Positions 48,701-57,040 of a stretch of DNA of 64,000 bases are shown here, one piece after another. A program made the translations under genes and the position numbers. The DNA is taken from NCBI RefSeq assembly GCF_000003815.2, contig NC_049984.1, forward strand, positions 8,268,197-8,332,196, given 5' to 3'. The notes beneath the pieces are model-generated. The model had not been told where the DNA came from. It saw nothing but the letters and a program-made list of their open reading frames with translations, and made no database searches. Each line of letters opens with the position of its first letter. The stretch's first letter is position 1. The DNA comes from Branchiostoma floridae (taxonomy: Eukaryota; Chordata; Leptocardii; Amphioxiformes; Branchiostomatidae).

Positions 48701-51700
48701 GCGAAAGGGCGCCGACACACATTGTCAACAATCATAACAATAGCAAAACAAACAGTGTGTGGCTTTCCGACGGTGGACAGCGTCCCCAAGCCACCTGTAG
48801 CTTCCACCAAGAATTTTTGTCCGTCAAGGTTGACGGATTGGTTTAAAAAAATTTCCGTCACACGCAGCAAATTTCCGCCAATTGACGGAAAAACGGACGC
48901 TGGCTAGAGCCCTGACTTGATCTCTGTGACGAGGAGTTGAAGTGAAGAATCACTTGCTATGTGCCTACAATTGCAGCAAACTAAATCATGTATCATATGT
49001 TCCTATAGAAAGCCAAAATGGAGGAAAATGCCAAGTTCTTGGAAAAGAGCTTGGAAGACTCCAGGAACAGGATAACGGACCGAGAGAATGAGCTGGCCAG
49101 AAAGGACGAGGCGCTGAAACGTTACGACATTGAGCTGAACGCATCGCGGGAAGACATCAAGAGCAAAGTGGATGAGGTGAGAATGTGGTGTTGTCTCTCT
49201 TTATTTAGGAAGATAGCAGAAGTATCAGCAGGCGCCTCGTGTGTGTTTAGTACCTTTGATATTCTCTCAATACCCTGAAGACACTGCTTTTTATCTTCAC
49301 TGAGAAGGTTATGTTTTTAAGCGTATGTATGTTTGGTATGTAGTTTAGTAGCACAACTCACGAAGCTATGGGTAGATTGTCATGAAATTTTGTATGTGAT
49401 TAGGTCTTTTCCTATAAAAGAAATGATTACATTCTGGGCCTCTTGGCAGGTTTTCTTGTTACTGCAGCAAAACTTTTGAAAGTTTTGATAGTTTACTTGT
49501 CTGAAATAATAACTTTTATTGTTTTTCCTCAGATTGAGAGACTAGAGAGCACCATGAAGGCGTTAAAGGTTGACATCAATGGACTACAATCAGCAAATAG
49601 GCAGAAAGATAATGAGGTGGGTGGCACTCAGCAATGACTTATCTTGCTTTTGCTGTATTACCATGGTTTTGCTGTATATTCATGTATTTTGGAAAAGAAT
49701 CTACAGTGGTAAACACTCGAAGACAGAATAAGATTTTATACACATGATAGAACAAAATTACTGATAATCTGGTACAAGTACCAATGAAATAAATAGCAGA
49801 TACCAATTCAGAAAAGAACAAAAACTAGTCACACCTTCAAGTACATGTATTAGTTTTCAACCCAGGATTGAATTCGTGGGCCATAAGCCTTGGAAGCTGG
49901 TGTGTTATGCTGAAGGGTGATTATACCGGCTATAAAGATACAAATACATACATTGCTTTTTTTTCACTAAAAATCTGAAGGTCAGTCTGTAAGTTGAAAT
50001 GATCACCAACAGTATTTCTCCTTGTCTGTTGCAGTATTTACAGCTTCAGGGAGAGGCAGACAGGTTGAAGGGAGACCTTAGTGAGGCCAGACGCCAGTAC
50101 AAGGACTGTGCCCAGGAGGTACGGCTTTCCACTTTTCTGTTTTGCTATGCATGTTGTAAGCTGTTTCCTGTAACCTTCTAGTAATCTCTTTCTACTCATG
50201 AATTACATAAATTTTTCGATCCAGTTTTCATGCCTTGTCATTTCTTTCCTGATTCCCATAAGATTGATCGGGAAATATTCTGCTTTAACTACCAAATGTT
50301 GACTCTGTAACTGTTACCCTCCCCTTCCCAGCTGGCATCATGTGGTGTAACTGCAGGATGTTTGATCTTCTGCAAGGTGTAAAAATGGGCACCTACATTT
50401 AGTTGGGGAGATAAAGTCATTTGGAGGAGAGGGTTGGGCTCTGCCTCCCAATACCGTGCCCTAGATACAATGTACAGTGGATATCAACCCACTGCCCCTA
50501 TGAACTCAACAAGGCTTTGGGACTAATTTTACCTTTACCCTTTTCCCACCCTAGCTTGCCCACCACGAGGAGAAGTTGATGTTGATGGAGAGCAGCCTCA
50601 GCACCACGCAGGAGCAGCTCAGTCTGCGCGTCAGCGAGGTGGTGAAAAACGAGCAGGCTAACCGGAAGCTTCAGTCGGAGCTGAAGGCGCTACGGGACCG
50701 CACGCGCAGCAATGAGGAAGAAATCCAGGAGAAGAGCCAGGGGCTGGGGAAACTCAGGGAGGAACTAGCCTTAGCCAAGCAGGATCACCATAACAGGTAA
50801 GAGCCAGGGGCTGGGGAAACTCAGGGAGGAACTAGCCTTAGCCAAGCAGGATCACCATAACAGGTAAGAGCCAGGGGCTGGGGAAACTCAGGGAGGAACT
50901 AGCCTTAGCCAAGCAGAATCACCATAACAGGTATGTGGCTTTTTTTACACAGCGGAAATAGACACACAGGTAAAAAAATCATTTTGAAGCATGAATCCTT
51001 GTAAAAGATAACGAAAAATTGTATGTTGACACCAATCTAAGCATCTGAAACAACTCCAAATGTATTTCTTTATTCTGGTCGGGAACAAGAAGAAATTACA
51101 TGCAGCTGTATTTTTTAACCAGTATCAAAGTGATGAGATGTATACAATTTACTTGAGAGCACTCAACAGCACTTTTAGGCAGTATACGAACGCTATTCAT
51201 AAGACAGTGTACAAATGGATTTTTAAAAGTGCAGGTTTTTCATCACTTTTTCCGTTGTACTTGACTCTGCAGTGTTCAGGAAGGTTTAAGACACCAGCAG
51301 GCTGCACACAAGATCGAGGTGGAGTTAGCCAACGCCCACGAGCAGCAGAAGCTGCTGAACGAGCAGATCTCGCAGCAGGACGGGATCCTACGCGGTCTTC
51401 AGGACGACCTCCAGCGGGAGAGAGAGAAGCACACGGAGACGCAGCACGTTCTGCAGCAGACGCGCCAGCAGGGGAGGAACGCTCAGGAACAGCTGGAGGA
51501 GACCAAGGCAGAACTCAGGGACAGCAACAACAAGGTATGACAGCAAGGAATCATTAGCTCCATGAAAGGGGAGGTATTGTAATCAGTTTGTGTTTCTATT
51601 TGACTTTGTGCATGTCCACAGTTATGAGGATACAAGGCGGAAGTGGTGAAGTAGGATACTTGAAGAATTGGAAGTATGGTTTGGCTCGGGTTCAATGGCA

Positions 51701-54700
51701 TTGTCATTCAATGATTGAGAGGCAGGAAGTGATTATGCACAAGTGAAGCATGTTCTGCATAACCCATGGCTATACCCATGCAGTAATTTTAGGTCATTCG
51801 GGGTATCCACTAACAACCCTCACAATGTTCAGCCAATTACATTTTGTATATCAGGCTATTGTAATTTCATATGGTGTTGTAATGTAGGAGTTGTGTTTAG
51901 GCTTGTTTTACCGTTACTGCTACAGGTGAAAGATAAGGACAACATGGTGGCCAAGCTGCAGACCGAGCTGGACACCTTACAGCAGAAGAACCGGGGAGTG
52001 AAGGAGGACCTGGCCGAGAGGGAGGGGCAACTCAGGGTCGCCAAGATGAACATCGCTACACTGCAGAAACAGGGCAAGCACCACAACCAGGAGGTCAGAA
52101 GCAGATACTTTATCATGTTGGTCCTGGAATAAAGAGCTGATCAAAGAATGAGGAGCACAAAATTTATAGGGAAGGCTCTCGTGGAACGAGCCTGAAAGTA
52201 TAGTGTTGTGTGTGAATTGCAATTATGTCAGGGCATGGATAGTTTTTGTTGGAAAACTCCATTCCGGAAGTTGCTACTTAATGAAAAACATATCTTTTGT
52301 TGTTGTTACAATATTACTACAATACAAAATTAAAAAACGTCTTTTGCAACTAGCTATACAGTATCCGAATGAGTATGGAATGCAAATATTAAGTATGGAA
52401 TGCAAATATTAAGAGCCTATCGTTGATATGTTCCACAGGTTGCTCGTTACGAGGAGTCGTTAGCACAGCTCCAGATGGACCTGGAACAGAGCCAGGACCA
52501 GTACAGAACCTGTCATCAGGAGGTCAGTACCACACTACAGCAACTGTGGGAGGGGGGCAGGTTTGGGGGAGGACATCTCTTGTGCTCTGGGGCTGATTTT
52601 GTTTGAGACTTTAAAAAATAATAACTCTTCCTAAGTGTCACTGACAAATGACAGTGGATGCTGTCTGCAATGTTTGACTGTTTTCAAAATCATATCCAGT
52701 TGCTTGATTGAGTAACTGCTTTTTGGTGCAACTCTAAGAATGGTCATGATTTTTGGTTTGTATTGGTATTTGTGTAAAAGAAAGTTGAATTACTAAGTGT
52801 TTTGAGCCCTCTCTATTTCCACACACACAGCTGATGGAGGGTGAACAGAAGATCCATGAGCTGAAGATTAAGATCTCCACAGTAGAAGGGAACCACAAGG
52901 AGTCCATGGAACAGCTGGGAGACAAGGCCACCGAGGCCGCCAACCTGCGCAACGAGGTGCAGCGTTTCCAGCAGCAGAACCAGGCCATGGCTCAGGAGGC
53001 AAGTCTCTTTCACTTCTGTGTTTGTTGACTTCTTGTGTGTGAATAGTCTTTGTTTTTGGTGTGTTTGTTAGTTGAAGAAACTGGCAGTAGAGTGGAAGTC
53101 AGAGTGTGGGTTTAATGAAGGGGCTACAGATTCATGGGGTGGCATTGTTTTTTGCCTCTATTGGGTCTGCTTGTGTTTTCACAGTTATATTTTCCATACA
53201 CTAGTCACGTGTACCATAGAGTGAAAGGAGGTAATCAATGGACACATGTAATAAGGCTTAGAGGATTAGGGTTAGTTTTAGTCTTTTTAACTCGGGTCTG
53301 AACCTGAGCTTTTGCTCTTTTTTTGTTTGCAAATTTCTTGACCATTTTTCATGATACTGTAATTTTCACTTCATTTTAATTGAAATATTTCATACGATTT
53401 TGTCAGACTTCCAAGCATCTTCTGATGATACACTCAGATATGGTATCAAATACTCAGTGATATGGCATCGACTGTTTTAAATGGCAACAATCATACATAA
53501 GATAGAAACGTTATCATCATTATTGTTCCCCAGATTGCCATGTACGAAGACAAGATGAGGAAGCTGCGTACTGAGCTGAAGAAGGTTCAGGACCTGAACC
53601 GGCAGAGTGAGGAGGAGGTGCGGAACTACGAGCAGCGGCTGTCGGAGCTGGAGCAGCGCGCCCAGTCCTCCACCGAGAAGCACCACCAGGGCCTGCAGGA
53701 CCTGTCACTCAAGGAGGAGCAGGTGGTCATGATGAGGGTGGAGCTGTCTGCACTGCAGGAGAAGTTCAGGCAGAAGGCAGAGGAGGTCGGTTTTGTAACT
53801 TTTTTATTCAGTTTTACATGTATCAAATAATAACATGGCATGGCACTTGTACAAAGAGATGGACAACACAAAATCCCATAATAAGAACTGCAGGAGAAGT
53901 TCAGGCAGAAGGCAGAGGAGGTCAGTTACAACAATTTTCTTCAATCAATGACTGTTTTGTAAAGGTACAGTACATACCTCACAAATTTTTTATGTCTACC
54001 AGCCTGCACATCTTCGTCATGGGGAATGACCTAGTCTCAATTCTCTACAGAGGAGGTCAGTTTCAACCTCAACAGTGTTTGTGTTTATTTGGTTGTTTGT
54101 GATCGTGTTTATGTGGTTGGTTTGCAGAACTGATAAACAGCCTATAGGTTTGCACAGTACAGGTTTGCACAGTAGGTACAAGCTGTGTGAGACCTGACTG
54201 TAAGGTAGGATGCAATCATATTTGGATAAATCGATACTCTTTTCGTTAAAGGTGGTTGGTTCCTTAATGTACTCAAGGTGAAGGATTTGCCTATAATTGC
54301 TTACACAATAAAAAGTTGGACTTGCCCAAATTGTTGAAAAAAAACAGCACCAATCTCACTAGAAATGAGCCAGTCTACAACTTTAACATTCTGGAAAGCT
54401 TTAAAAACAACTGTTTTTACTTTTCACAGAATGAGAAGGTGAAGAATGAAGTGGTAGTCCTGCGGCAGAAGAACGCCTCCATGACAGATGAGATCCAGAG
54501 CCTACGCCAGTCGCTGGAGGACGCACGGTCTAACGGCGACCGCCTTCACCGCGAGAGTGAACTCGTCGTCACCAACGTCAACACCTGGGTACAAGAGCAG
54601 AAGTCTGCCAACGAGAAACTGGGACAGAAAATACGGGACCAAAGCCGTGCCATCGTGACACTTACCTCTGAAAAAGAACACCTCGTAGAACAAACCGACA

Positions 54701-57028
54701 GACTACAGAAGGACAACAGGAAACTGCAAGACGAAGTCGACGAGAGACGGCTAGAAAGCGAGAGATTCAAGGCTCTCCAACAACACTCCGCCCACCAACA
54801 GGCCCTACTGAACCAGCTGAAAAACAGGCTAGAGGAGAGAGAATCTGATAACGACCGAGAACTTGGACAGAAAGTGGCAACGATAGAAGACTTGCACTCC
54901 AGGCTAAAGGCAAATGTGGACTCTATCCAGCAGCTAAACCAGCAGCTGAACGCGCTGAACAAGGATAACCTGCGCCAGCGCTCGGCGTTAGAGCGGGAGG
55001 TGGCTGCTAGACAGAGTATGGAACTACAGCTGGAGAGTAAGGAGCAGACCATCCTGAGTCTGAAGGCACGACTGGAGGCAAACGTGCATCAGCAGTACTT
55101 AAACCACAGTCCACACAAGGAGGTATGTGTACACACTGTGCTTCATGTACAGTACTGAAGTAAACAATACAGTTAACAACAAACCAAACCATACCTCCAA
55201 TTCTCCAAAATACTACTACAACACTTTCAAATCTATAATATTAAAATAAATGCGGACACACATCAAGACAAACAAACAAGCATACAAACTGATTACAATA
55301 CCTCTGTTCCATAGGGTTAAATAGTATACATCAGAAAATGGTGTTCTGTAGTATTTCCCAGTTGTGATTATCTAAATGTGATTTAATTTGTTTGTATAAG
55401 AACTAACGTGGGACCGCGTGGCACGATCGAGAGCGCGTTGGTCTCAGGCCCGAGAGGTCCCGGGTTCAAATCCGCTTGCCGTGTCACCGATCTTGTGCCC
55501 TTGGGAAAGGCACTTTACACGACTTTCCTCACCTAACTCAGGTGTAAATGAGTACATAGCTTCGGCTAGTGGCAGTGACAGGCCTTTGTTGTGGTGACAG
55601 GCCATAGGGGCATGTTCGGGCATGACGCACCCGCCATGACACATGAGTCAGGGGTGGGAGGAACCCCTTACATCCTTGGTCGGAAGTCCTCCTAGGAGAC
55701 GGAAACTCCAAATAACAAACCTGCATCTGCTGGGGCCGTCTTACACGTTGCAAACAATTGCCCCTGTAGGACTTAGTGCGCCAGTGGACGAGAGGGTGGT
55801 GGAGAAGGAAGTGCACACCCCTCCTTCACCTTAAAAAGTGCAGGCCAGGCAGACGGGTTGCCTTAAACCCACCCTGTCTGCCTACCATTGTCTTCCGAGA
55901 CAGACGGATGCCAAAACAAAAAAAAATAAGAACTAACATTGGCTTATCATAGTTGTAGAAAAGAATACATTACCTGACACATATGTGACCCTTGTGTGCT
56001 TGTTTTTTTTTTCAGGATTCAGGGGTGTCTGGTCTTCAAGATTCAGCCTATGCCTCAGCACTGGAGAGGGGTCTACTTAGGTCTTCACTCAAGATGGACA
56101 AAGACAAGGTACATTTGCACACTCAGTGGTTGAATTTTTTTGGGGGGGGATAGTAGTTTGAAGAGATAAAGTAGCTACGCAGCTGCTGTTGGTGATTATT
56201 AGTAATGATGTTATTATTTATGGCAGGTGTACTATGTGATCCTAGACTGGCCTTACACTGTAATCATAATTGGCAGAGTTGTTATAGAATAATTCATAAT
56301 GCTTAGGGCACTGGGAAAATCCATGGAACTGCCAACAAATGACCACTGTAGCCAGGTCGCTGCTACATGTATGCAGAGGTGACCACTAATACATGTTTGC
56401 CTGTAACTTGTCCTAAGAGTGTGTTTTGTTTTTCCCCACGTGTTGATAGTTGCGTGCCAAGGCCCTGGAGGATGCAGGCAGCACAGATCCTCAGGCTCTG
56501 GACAAGTCTTACTGGATACAGAGGGTTGGAGAGGTCAGTATTCCCTGCAAAATATTTACATTGTAGAAGTGTATGTTTCAGATGATTAGTAAAGGTAAAG
56601 CTTAAAAGGTAAAGGTCCAATAGCCTGTTTGACTCTAAGGCCTTAGGATCAGTGGGTTGTCAAATCACTGTATTTTGGAGACTGTCTTTTACCACCCCAA
56701 GTAAAGTCAGGTACCTATTCTTACACTTGGGTGGAGTAAGGAAAGTAAGGAAAGAGCCTTTCCCAAAGACATAAGGTCTAGGCCAGGAATTGAAGTTGTG
56801 ACCTGTCACTCTTGAGACCACTAGCCCAGCTGTGCAGTCATTTGATTCCACATACATTGTGTTCTTGGTCTGACAGTGTGTTTATGGTCCACCCCTGTAC
56901 TGACCTTGTTCTTGTCCTTCCAGCTGTCCATCCAGCTGCAGCAGAGCAGCGAATACTGGTCCGACAAGGTCAGGGAACTCTCCATGCAGGTGGAGCGCGC
57001 TCAGTCCGTCTCCCCGCATCCACGGTAG
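19105..57028 (+). CDS. Giant coiled-coil protein, about 2,390 residues, about 52 coding exons
   Basis: The product is a long rod. After a short Ser/Gly-rich N-terminus (MADRDSLRLRGATAPGSANT) nearly every residue fits a heptad coiled coil rich in E, Q, K, R and L. There is no membrane segment, no motor domain and no catalytic motif. The frame is continuous from ATG 19105 to TAG 57026-57028. All introns resolved are GT-AG except one GC-AG (donor at 52999), and all but two are phase 0. Half of the exons are exact multiples of 84 bp (28 residues, four heptads). The N-terminal block KTRILQSYVNDLSEQNEVLV and the C-terminal block SYWIQRVGELSIQLQQS, then EYWSDKVREL, look conserved. My best family guess is PMFBP1-like (a sperm head-tail coupling coiled coil) or a golgin/centrosomal rod. 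This is a weak assignment, so no symbol is given. Confidence 0.85.
20770..20895 (-). mobile_element. Degenerate SINE copy
   Basis: The copy is minus-oriented. It shows ACCTGAGTATA, AAAGTGCCTTTTCCAAGGGCGCAA and a decayed B-box region (GGATTCAGAGCATTC), in the order seen in the better SINE at 10866. It is strongly diverged. Confidence 0.5.
22585..22760 (+). mobile_element. SINE fragment with tail type C
   Basis: GGATTCCAGGCATTCC stands in the B-box region. TATGTCCTTGGGAAAGGCACTTGACATGACTTTCCTCAC and AGGTGTAAAAATGGGTACCT follow. The tail GGGAGGCAAAG ... GGGCTTTGCCTTCCCAA ... CAACCCACTACC is shared with 50340-50540. Confidence 0.6.
24100..24260. repeat. Dispersed repeat, family also at 16.6, 51.6 and 53.1 kb
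   Basis: Words such as AGTAATAGGATACTTGGAGAGTTGGAAGTCTGG recur as ATAGGATACTTGAAGAATTGG at about 16670 and as GTAGGATACTTGAAGAATTGG at about 51650. Weaker remains occur near 53090. All copies lie in introns of ENTR1 or the coiled-coil gene. No terminal repeats or target duplications were identified, so the element class is unknown. Confidence 0.5.
25009..25265. mobile_element. Fold-back MITE copy
   Basis: Long imperfect inverted arms are present. The left arm reads CTAAACCAGACTGAGGTTTCCAC and then CCTCTAACTAGCTGTCAGCC. The right arm reads GGCTGACATCTGGTTAGAGG and then AAATCTCAGCCCAGTTTAG. It shares about 200 bp with 29282-29505. Borders are approximate and no target duplication was recognised. 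Confidence 0.65.
28232..34900 (+). CDS. Coiled-coil gene, second exon block
   Basis: Exons are 28232-28462, 28754-28828, 29098-29181, 30559-30624, 32639-32701, 32883-32966, 33461-33535, 34103-34186 and 34754-34900. Two small candidates lie between 30624 and 32639: 31182-31217 (LAAQARQEKNEQ) and 32559-32576 (ALHEEM). Both are phase 0 with AG/GT borders. The 66-bp exon plus the 18-bp microexon gives exactly 84 bp, but the 36-bp candidate looks more like coil sequence. Which are used, or whether they alternate, cannot be decided here. All other borders are clean. Confidence 0.78.
29282..29505. mobile_element. Fold-back MITE copy
   Basis: The left arm has GCTAAACCAGGCTGAGG, GACCTCTAACCACCTGTCAG and CCAATCAGA. 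The right arm has TCTGATTGGCTGGCAGCTGG, TTAGAGGCCAC and CTCAACCCAGTTTAGC. The element can fold almost end to end. The outer ends read GCAGAGCCT at the left and AGGCTGC at the right. It is in an intron of the coiled-coil gene. Confidence 0.7.
30714..31046. mobile_element. hAT-like MITE (family of 43159), older copy
   Basis: The ends CAGGGCTCGAAATTG and GTATTTCGAGCCCTG form a 13-bp terminal inverted repeat. The inside carries repeated GGTGCAC words, as in the 43159 copy (GGTGCAGG). No matching 8-bp flank remains. It lies in an intron. Confidence 0.65.
31560..31710 (-). mobile_element. Degenerate SINE-like fragment
   Basis: ATGTCCTGTCATAGCAACTGCAACCC, CCAGGATTCAAATGCCC (B box in minus orientation) and CAGTAACCACTGGACTAGGAAGG keep the order of a tRNA-headed SINE. 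It is diverged and I am unsure of the extent. Confidence 0.35.
32276..32363. repeat. Perfect 23-bp inverted repeat with 42-bp loop
   Basis: The arm at 32276-32298 (starting CCAAATAGCAGTTACTC) and its exact complement at 32341-32363 flank 42 bp. One related arm (TTGCTTGATTGAGTAACTGCTTTTTGG) occurs at about 52698-52724. It is probably the core of a palindromic transposon; a structured intronic RNA is the alternative. Confidence 0.7.
35767..35781. promoter_or_regulatory. SOX-POU composite site
   Basis: ATTTGCATAACAATG is the exact reverse complement of the classical SOX2-POU5F1 composite motif (CATTGTTATGCAAAT): a POU octamer half joined to a SOX half with standard spacing. It sits 68 bp before the candidate alternative ATG at 35850. 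A 15-bp match by chance in this window is very unlikely. Whether a lancelet SoxB and POU factor bind it is unknown. Confidence 0.7.
35850..35951 (+). CDS. Candidate alternative first exon of the coiled-coil gene
   Basis: An ATG at 35850 opens 34 codons (MDGVLMTWAEGMDDFWEEVE, then ALKSQRKVQDLQNK) that end in a strong donor AAG|GTAAGA. The frame is phase 0, so it can splice to exon 38359 (ISRKDISIQQLESDLK). No good acceptor precedes it, which favours a first exon over an internal one. A GC-richer 300-bp stretch and a SOX-POU site lie just upstream. It would make an N-terminally shortened rod of roughly 1,600 residues. This is inference from sequence only. Confidence 0.45.
35952..38358 (+). other. 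Large intron of the coiled-coil gene
   Basis: This is 2.4 kb of AT-rich sequence between the candidate first exon and exon 38359. Stops occur in all frames. No transposon with recognisable ends was seen. Confidence 0.5.
38359..48529 (+). CDS. Coiled-coil gene, central exon block
   Basis: Exons are 38359-38601, 39105-39251, 39454-39537, 39944-40027, 40190-40273, 40515-40610, 42247-42330, 42669-42752, 43513-43680, 44115-44282, 44784-45026, 45355-45585, 46201-46323, 46753-46860, 47437-47520, 47947-48114 and 48455-48529. All are phase 0. Lengths repeat: 84 occurs six times, 168 three times and 243 twice, with one each of 147, 231 and 75. Within 28-residue units a recurrent pattern is visible: I/L-R--LE-DL----Q-Y---EEV, for example LKTDLDTTQQKYKGCQEE and LKELEDDLAESQQQYTACYE. 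The exon at 45355 is preceded by two tandem copies of its own acceptor and first bases. Confidence 0.88.
39835..39926 (-). mobile_element. Degenerate SINE ending next to a splice acceptor
   Basis: AAAGTGACTGTTCTAAGGGCACAACACTGGATCC, then GGGATTTTAACCCAGAACC (B-box region) and GATCCTAACCCACAGACCACTTTG, keep the SINE order in minus orientation. It ends about 17 bp before the acceptor of exon 39944-40027. Confidence 0.5.
43159..43481. mobile_element. hAT-like MITE with 8-bp target duplication
   Basis: The ends AGGGCTCGAAAT and ATTTCGACCCC are inverted. The flanks TGAAGGAC at 43151-43158 and 43482-43489 are identical. The interior is built of many GTGCAGG / CCTGCAC words. It lies 31 bp upstream of exon 43513-43680, inside the intron. 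Confidence 0.75.
45114..45384 (+). repeat. Three tandem copies of a splice-acceptor region
   Basis: The block TTTGG...CTCCCTG...TAG followed by GTTGGTCAGTGTGAGAACAC begins at 45114, 45223 and 45336 (spacings 109 and 113). Only the third copy continues into the exon (45355-45585). The first two diverge after ACACCATC into TTTAGTGTTA. Confidence 0.85.
46689..46706 (+). repeat. (TTC)n microsatellite
   Basis: A short TTC run lies in the intron before exon 46753. It may add to the pyrimidine tract. It is not otherwise notable. Confidence 0.7.
48572..48914. mobile_element. hAT-like MITE with perfect ends and 8-bp target duplication
   Basis: The terminal inverted repeat CAGGGCTCTAGCCAGC / GCTGGCTAGAGCCCTG is perfect over 16 bp. 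ACTTGATC flanks both sides (48564-48571 and 48915-48922). The 343-bp interior has repeated CCGTCA / TGACGG words and no ORF for a transposase. Its intact ends suggest a fairly young insertion. Confidence 0.88.
49009..57028 (+). CDS. Coiled-coil gene, 3' exon block and C-terminus
   Basis: Exons are 49009-49176, 49533-49616, 50035-50118, 50555-50796, 51273-51534, 51926-52093, 52439-52522, 52831-52998 (GC donor), 53534-53785, 54430-55122, 56016-56108, 56450-56533 and 56924-57028. The pair 50555-50796 and 51273-51534 is split in phase 2, but together they measure 504 bp, six 84-bp units. The 693-bp exon is the largest and equals 33 heptads. The rod ends near QYLNHSPHKE. A Ser/Gly-rich linker (DSGVSGLQDSAYAS) follows, then a final amphipathic block containing SYWIQRVGE and EYWSDKVREL, and a short tail SVSPHPR. 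The stop is TAG. Confidence 0.88.
50340..50545 (+). mobile_element. SINE 3' fragment, tail type C
   Basis: AGGTGTAAAAATGGGCACCT is followed by TTGGGGAGATAAAG, GGGCTCTGCCTCCCAAT, GTGCCCTAGATACA and CAACCCACTGCCCCTATGA. The copy at 22585-22760 has the same order. The tRNA head is missing or eroded. It ends just before the acceptor at 50554. Confidence 0.55.
50734..50937 (+). repeat. 67-bp tandem triplication spanning a splice donor
   Basis: Units start at 50734, 50801 and 50868 (period exactly 67) and are nearly identical. Each ends CATAACAGGTA. The first unit is the real end of exon 50555-50796. Reading past its donor meets an in-frame TAA at once. Only the first donor keeps the downstream frame, so units 2 and 3 carry decoy donors. 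Confidence 0.92.
53752..53923 (+). repeat. Direct repeat of an exon end and its donor
   Basis: The last part of exon 53534-53785 with its donor (53752-53788, ACTGCAGGAGAAGTTCAGGC...) recurs without change at 53887-53923, 135 bp downstream. A shorter copy (CAGAGGAGGTCAGTT) is at about 54048. The copies lack a good acceptor. Confidence 0.85.
55408..55925 (+). mobile_element. Full-length tRNA-derived SINE (518 bp) with 12-bp target duplication
   Basis: ATAAGAACTAAC occurs at 55396-55407 and 55926-55937. The head resembles a tRNA: A-box-like GTGGCACGATCGAGAGCGC and B box GGTTCAAATCC. The family body follows: CTTGGGAAAGGCACTTTACACG, CAGGTGTAAATGAGTACATAGCTTCGGCTAG. A long tail specific to this copy type ends in a poly(A)-like run. 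The intact duplication and tail point to a recent L1-like retrotransposition. It lies in the intron between exons 54430-55122 and 56016-56108. Confidence 0.88.
56600..56840 (-). mobile_element. SINE copy, minus orientation
   Basis: Read on the minus strand it has GAATTCCTGGCC near the B box, GTCTTTGGGAAAGGCTCTTTCC, CTTACTCCACCCAAGTGTAAGAATAGGTACCTGACTT and a tail with CAACCCACTGATCC. That tail resembles the type seen at 22585 and 50340. It is diverged but the order is kept. Confidence 0.6.
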
Positions 57029-57040
57029 CACAGATCACGT

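Noticed and set aside
51060-51557. 165-codon plus-strand frame
   Set aside because: Its 3' part overlaps the real exon 51273-51534 in the wrong frame, and its 5' part is intron.
54546-55052. 168-codon Ser/Cys-rich minus-strand frame
   Set aside because: It is the antisense shadow of the 693-bp coiled-coil exon; Glu/Leu-rich codons read backwards give Ser, Phe and Cys.
55412-55490. tRNA gene on the plus strand
   Set aside because: It is the head of the 518-bp SINE, which is bounded by its own target duplication.
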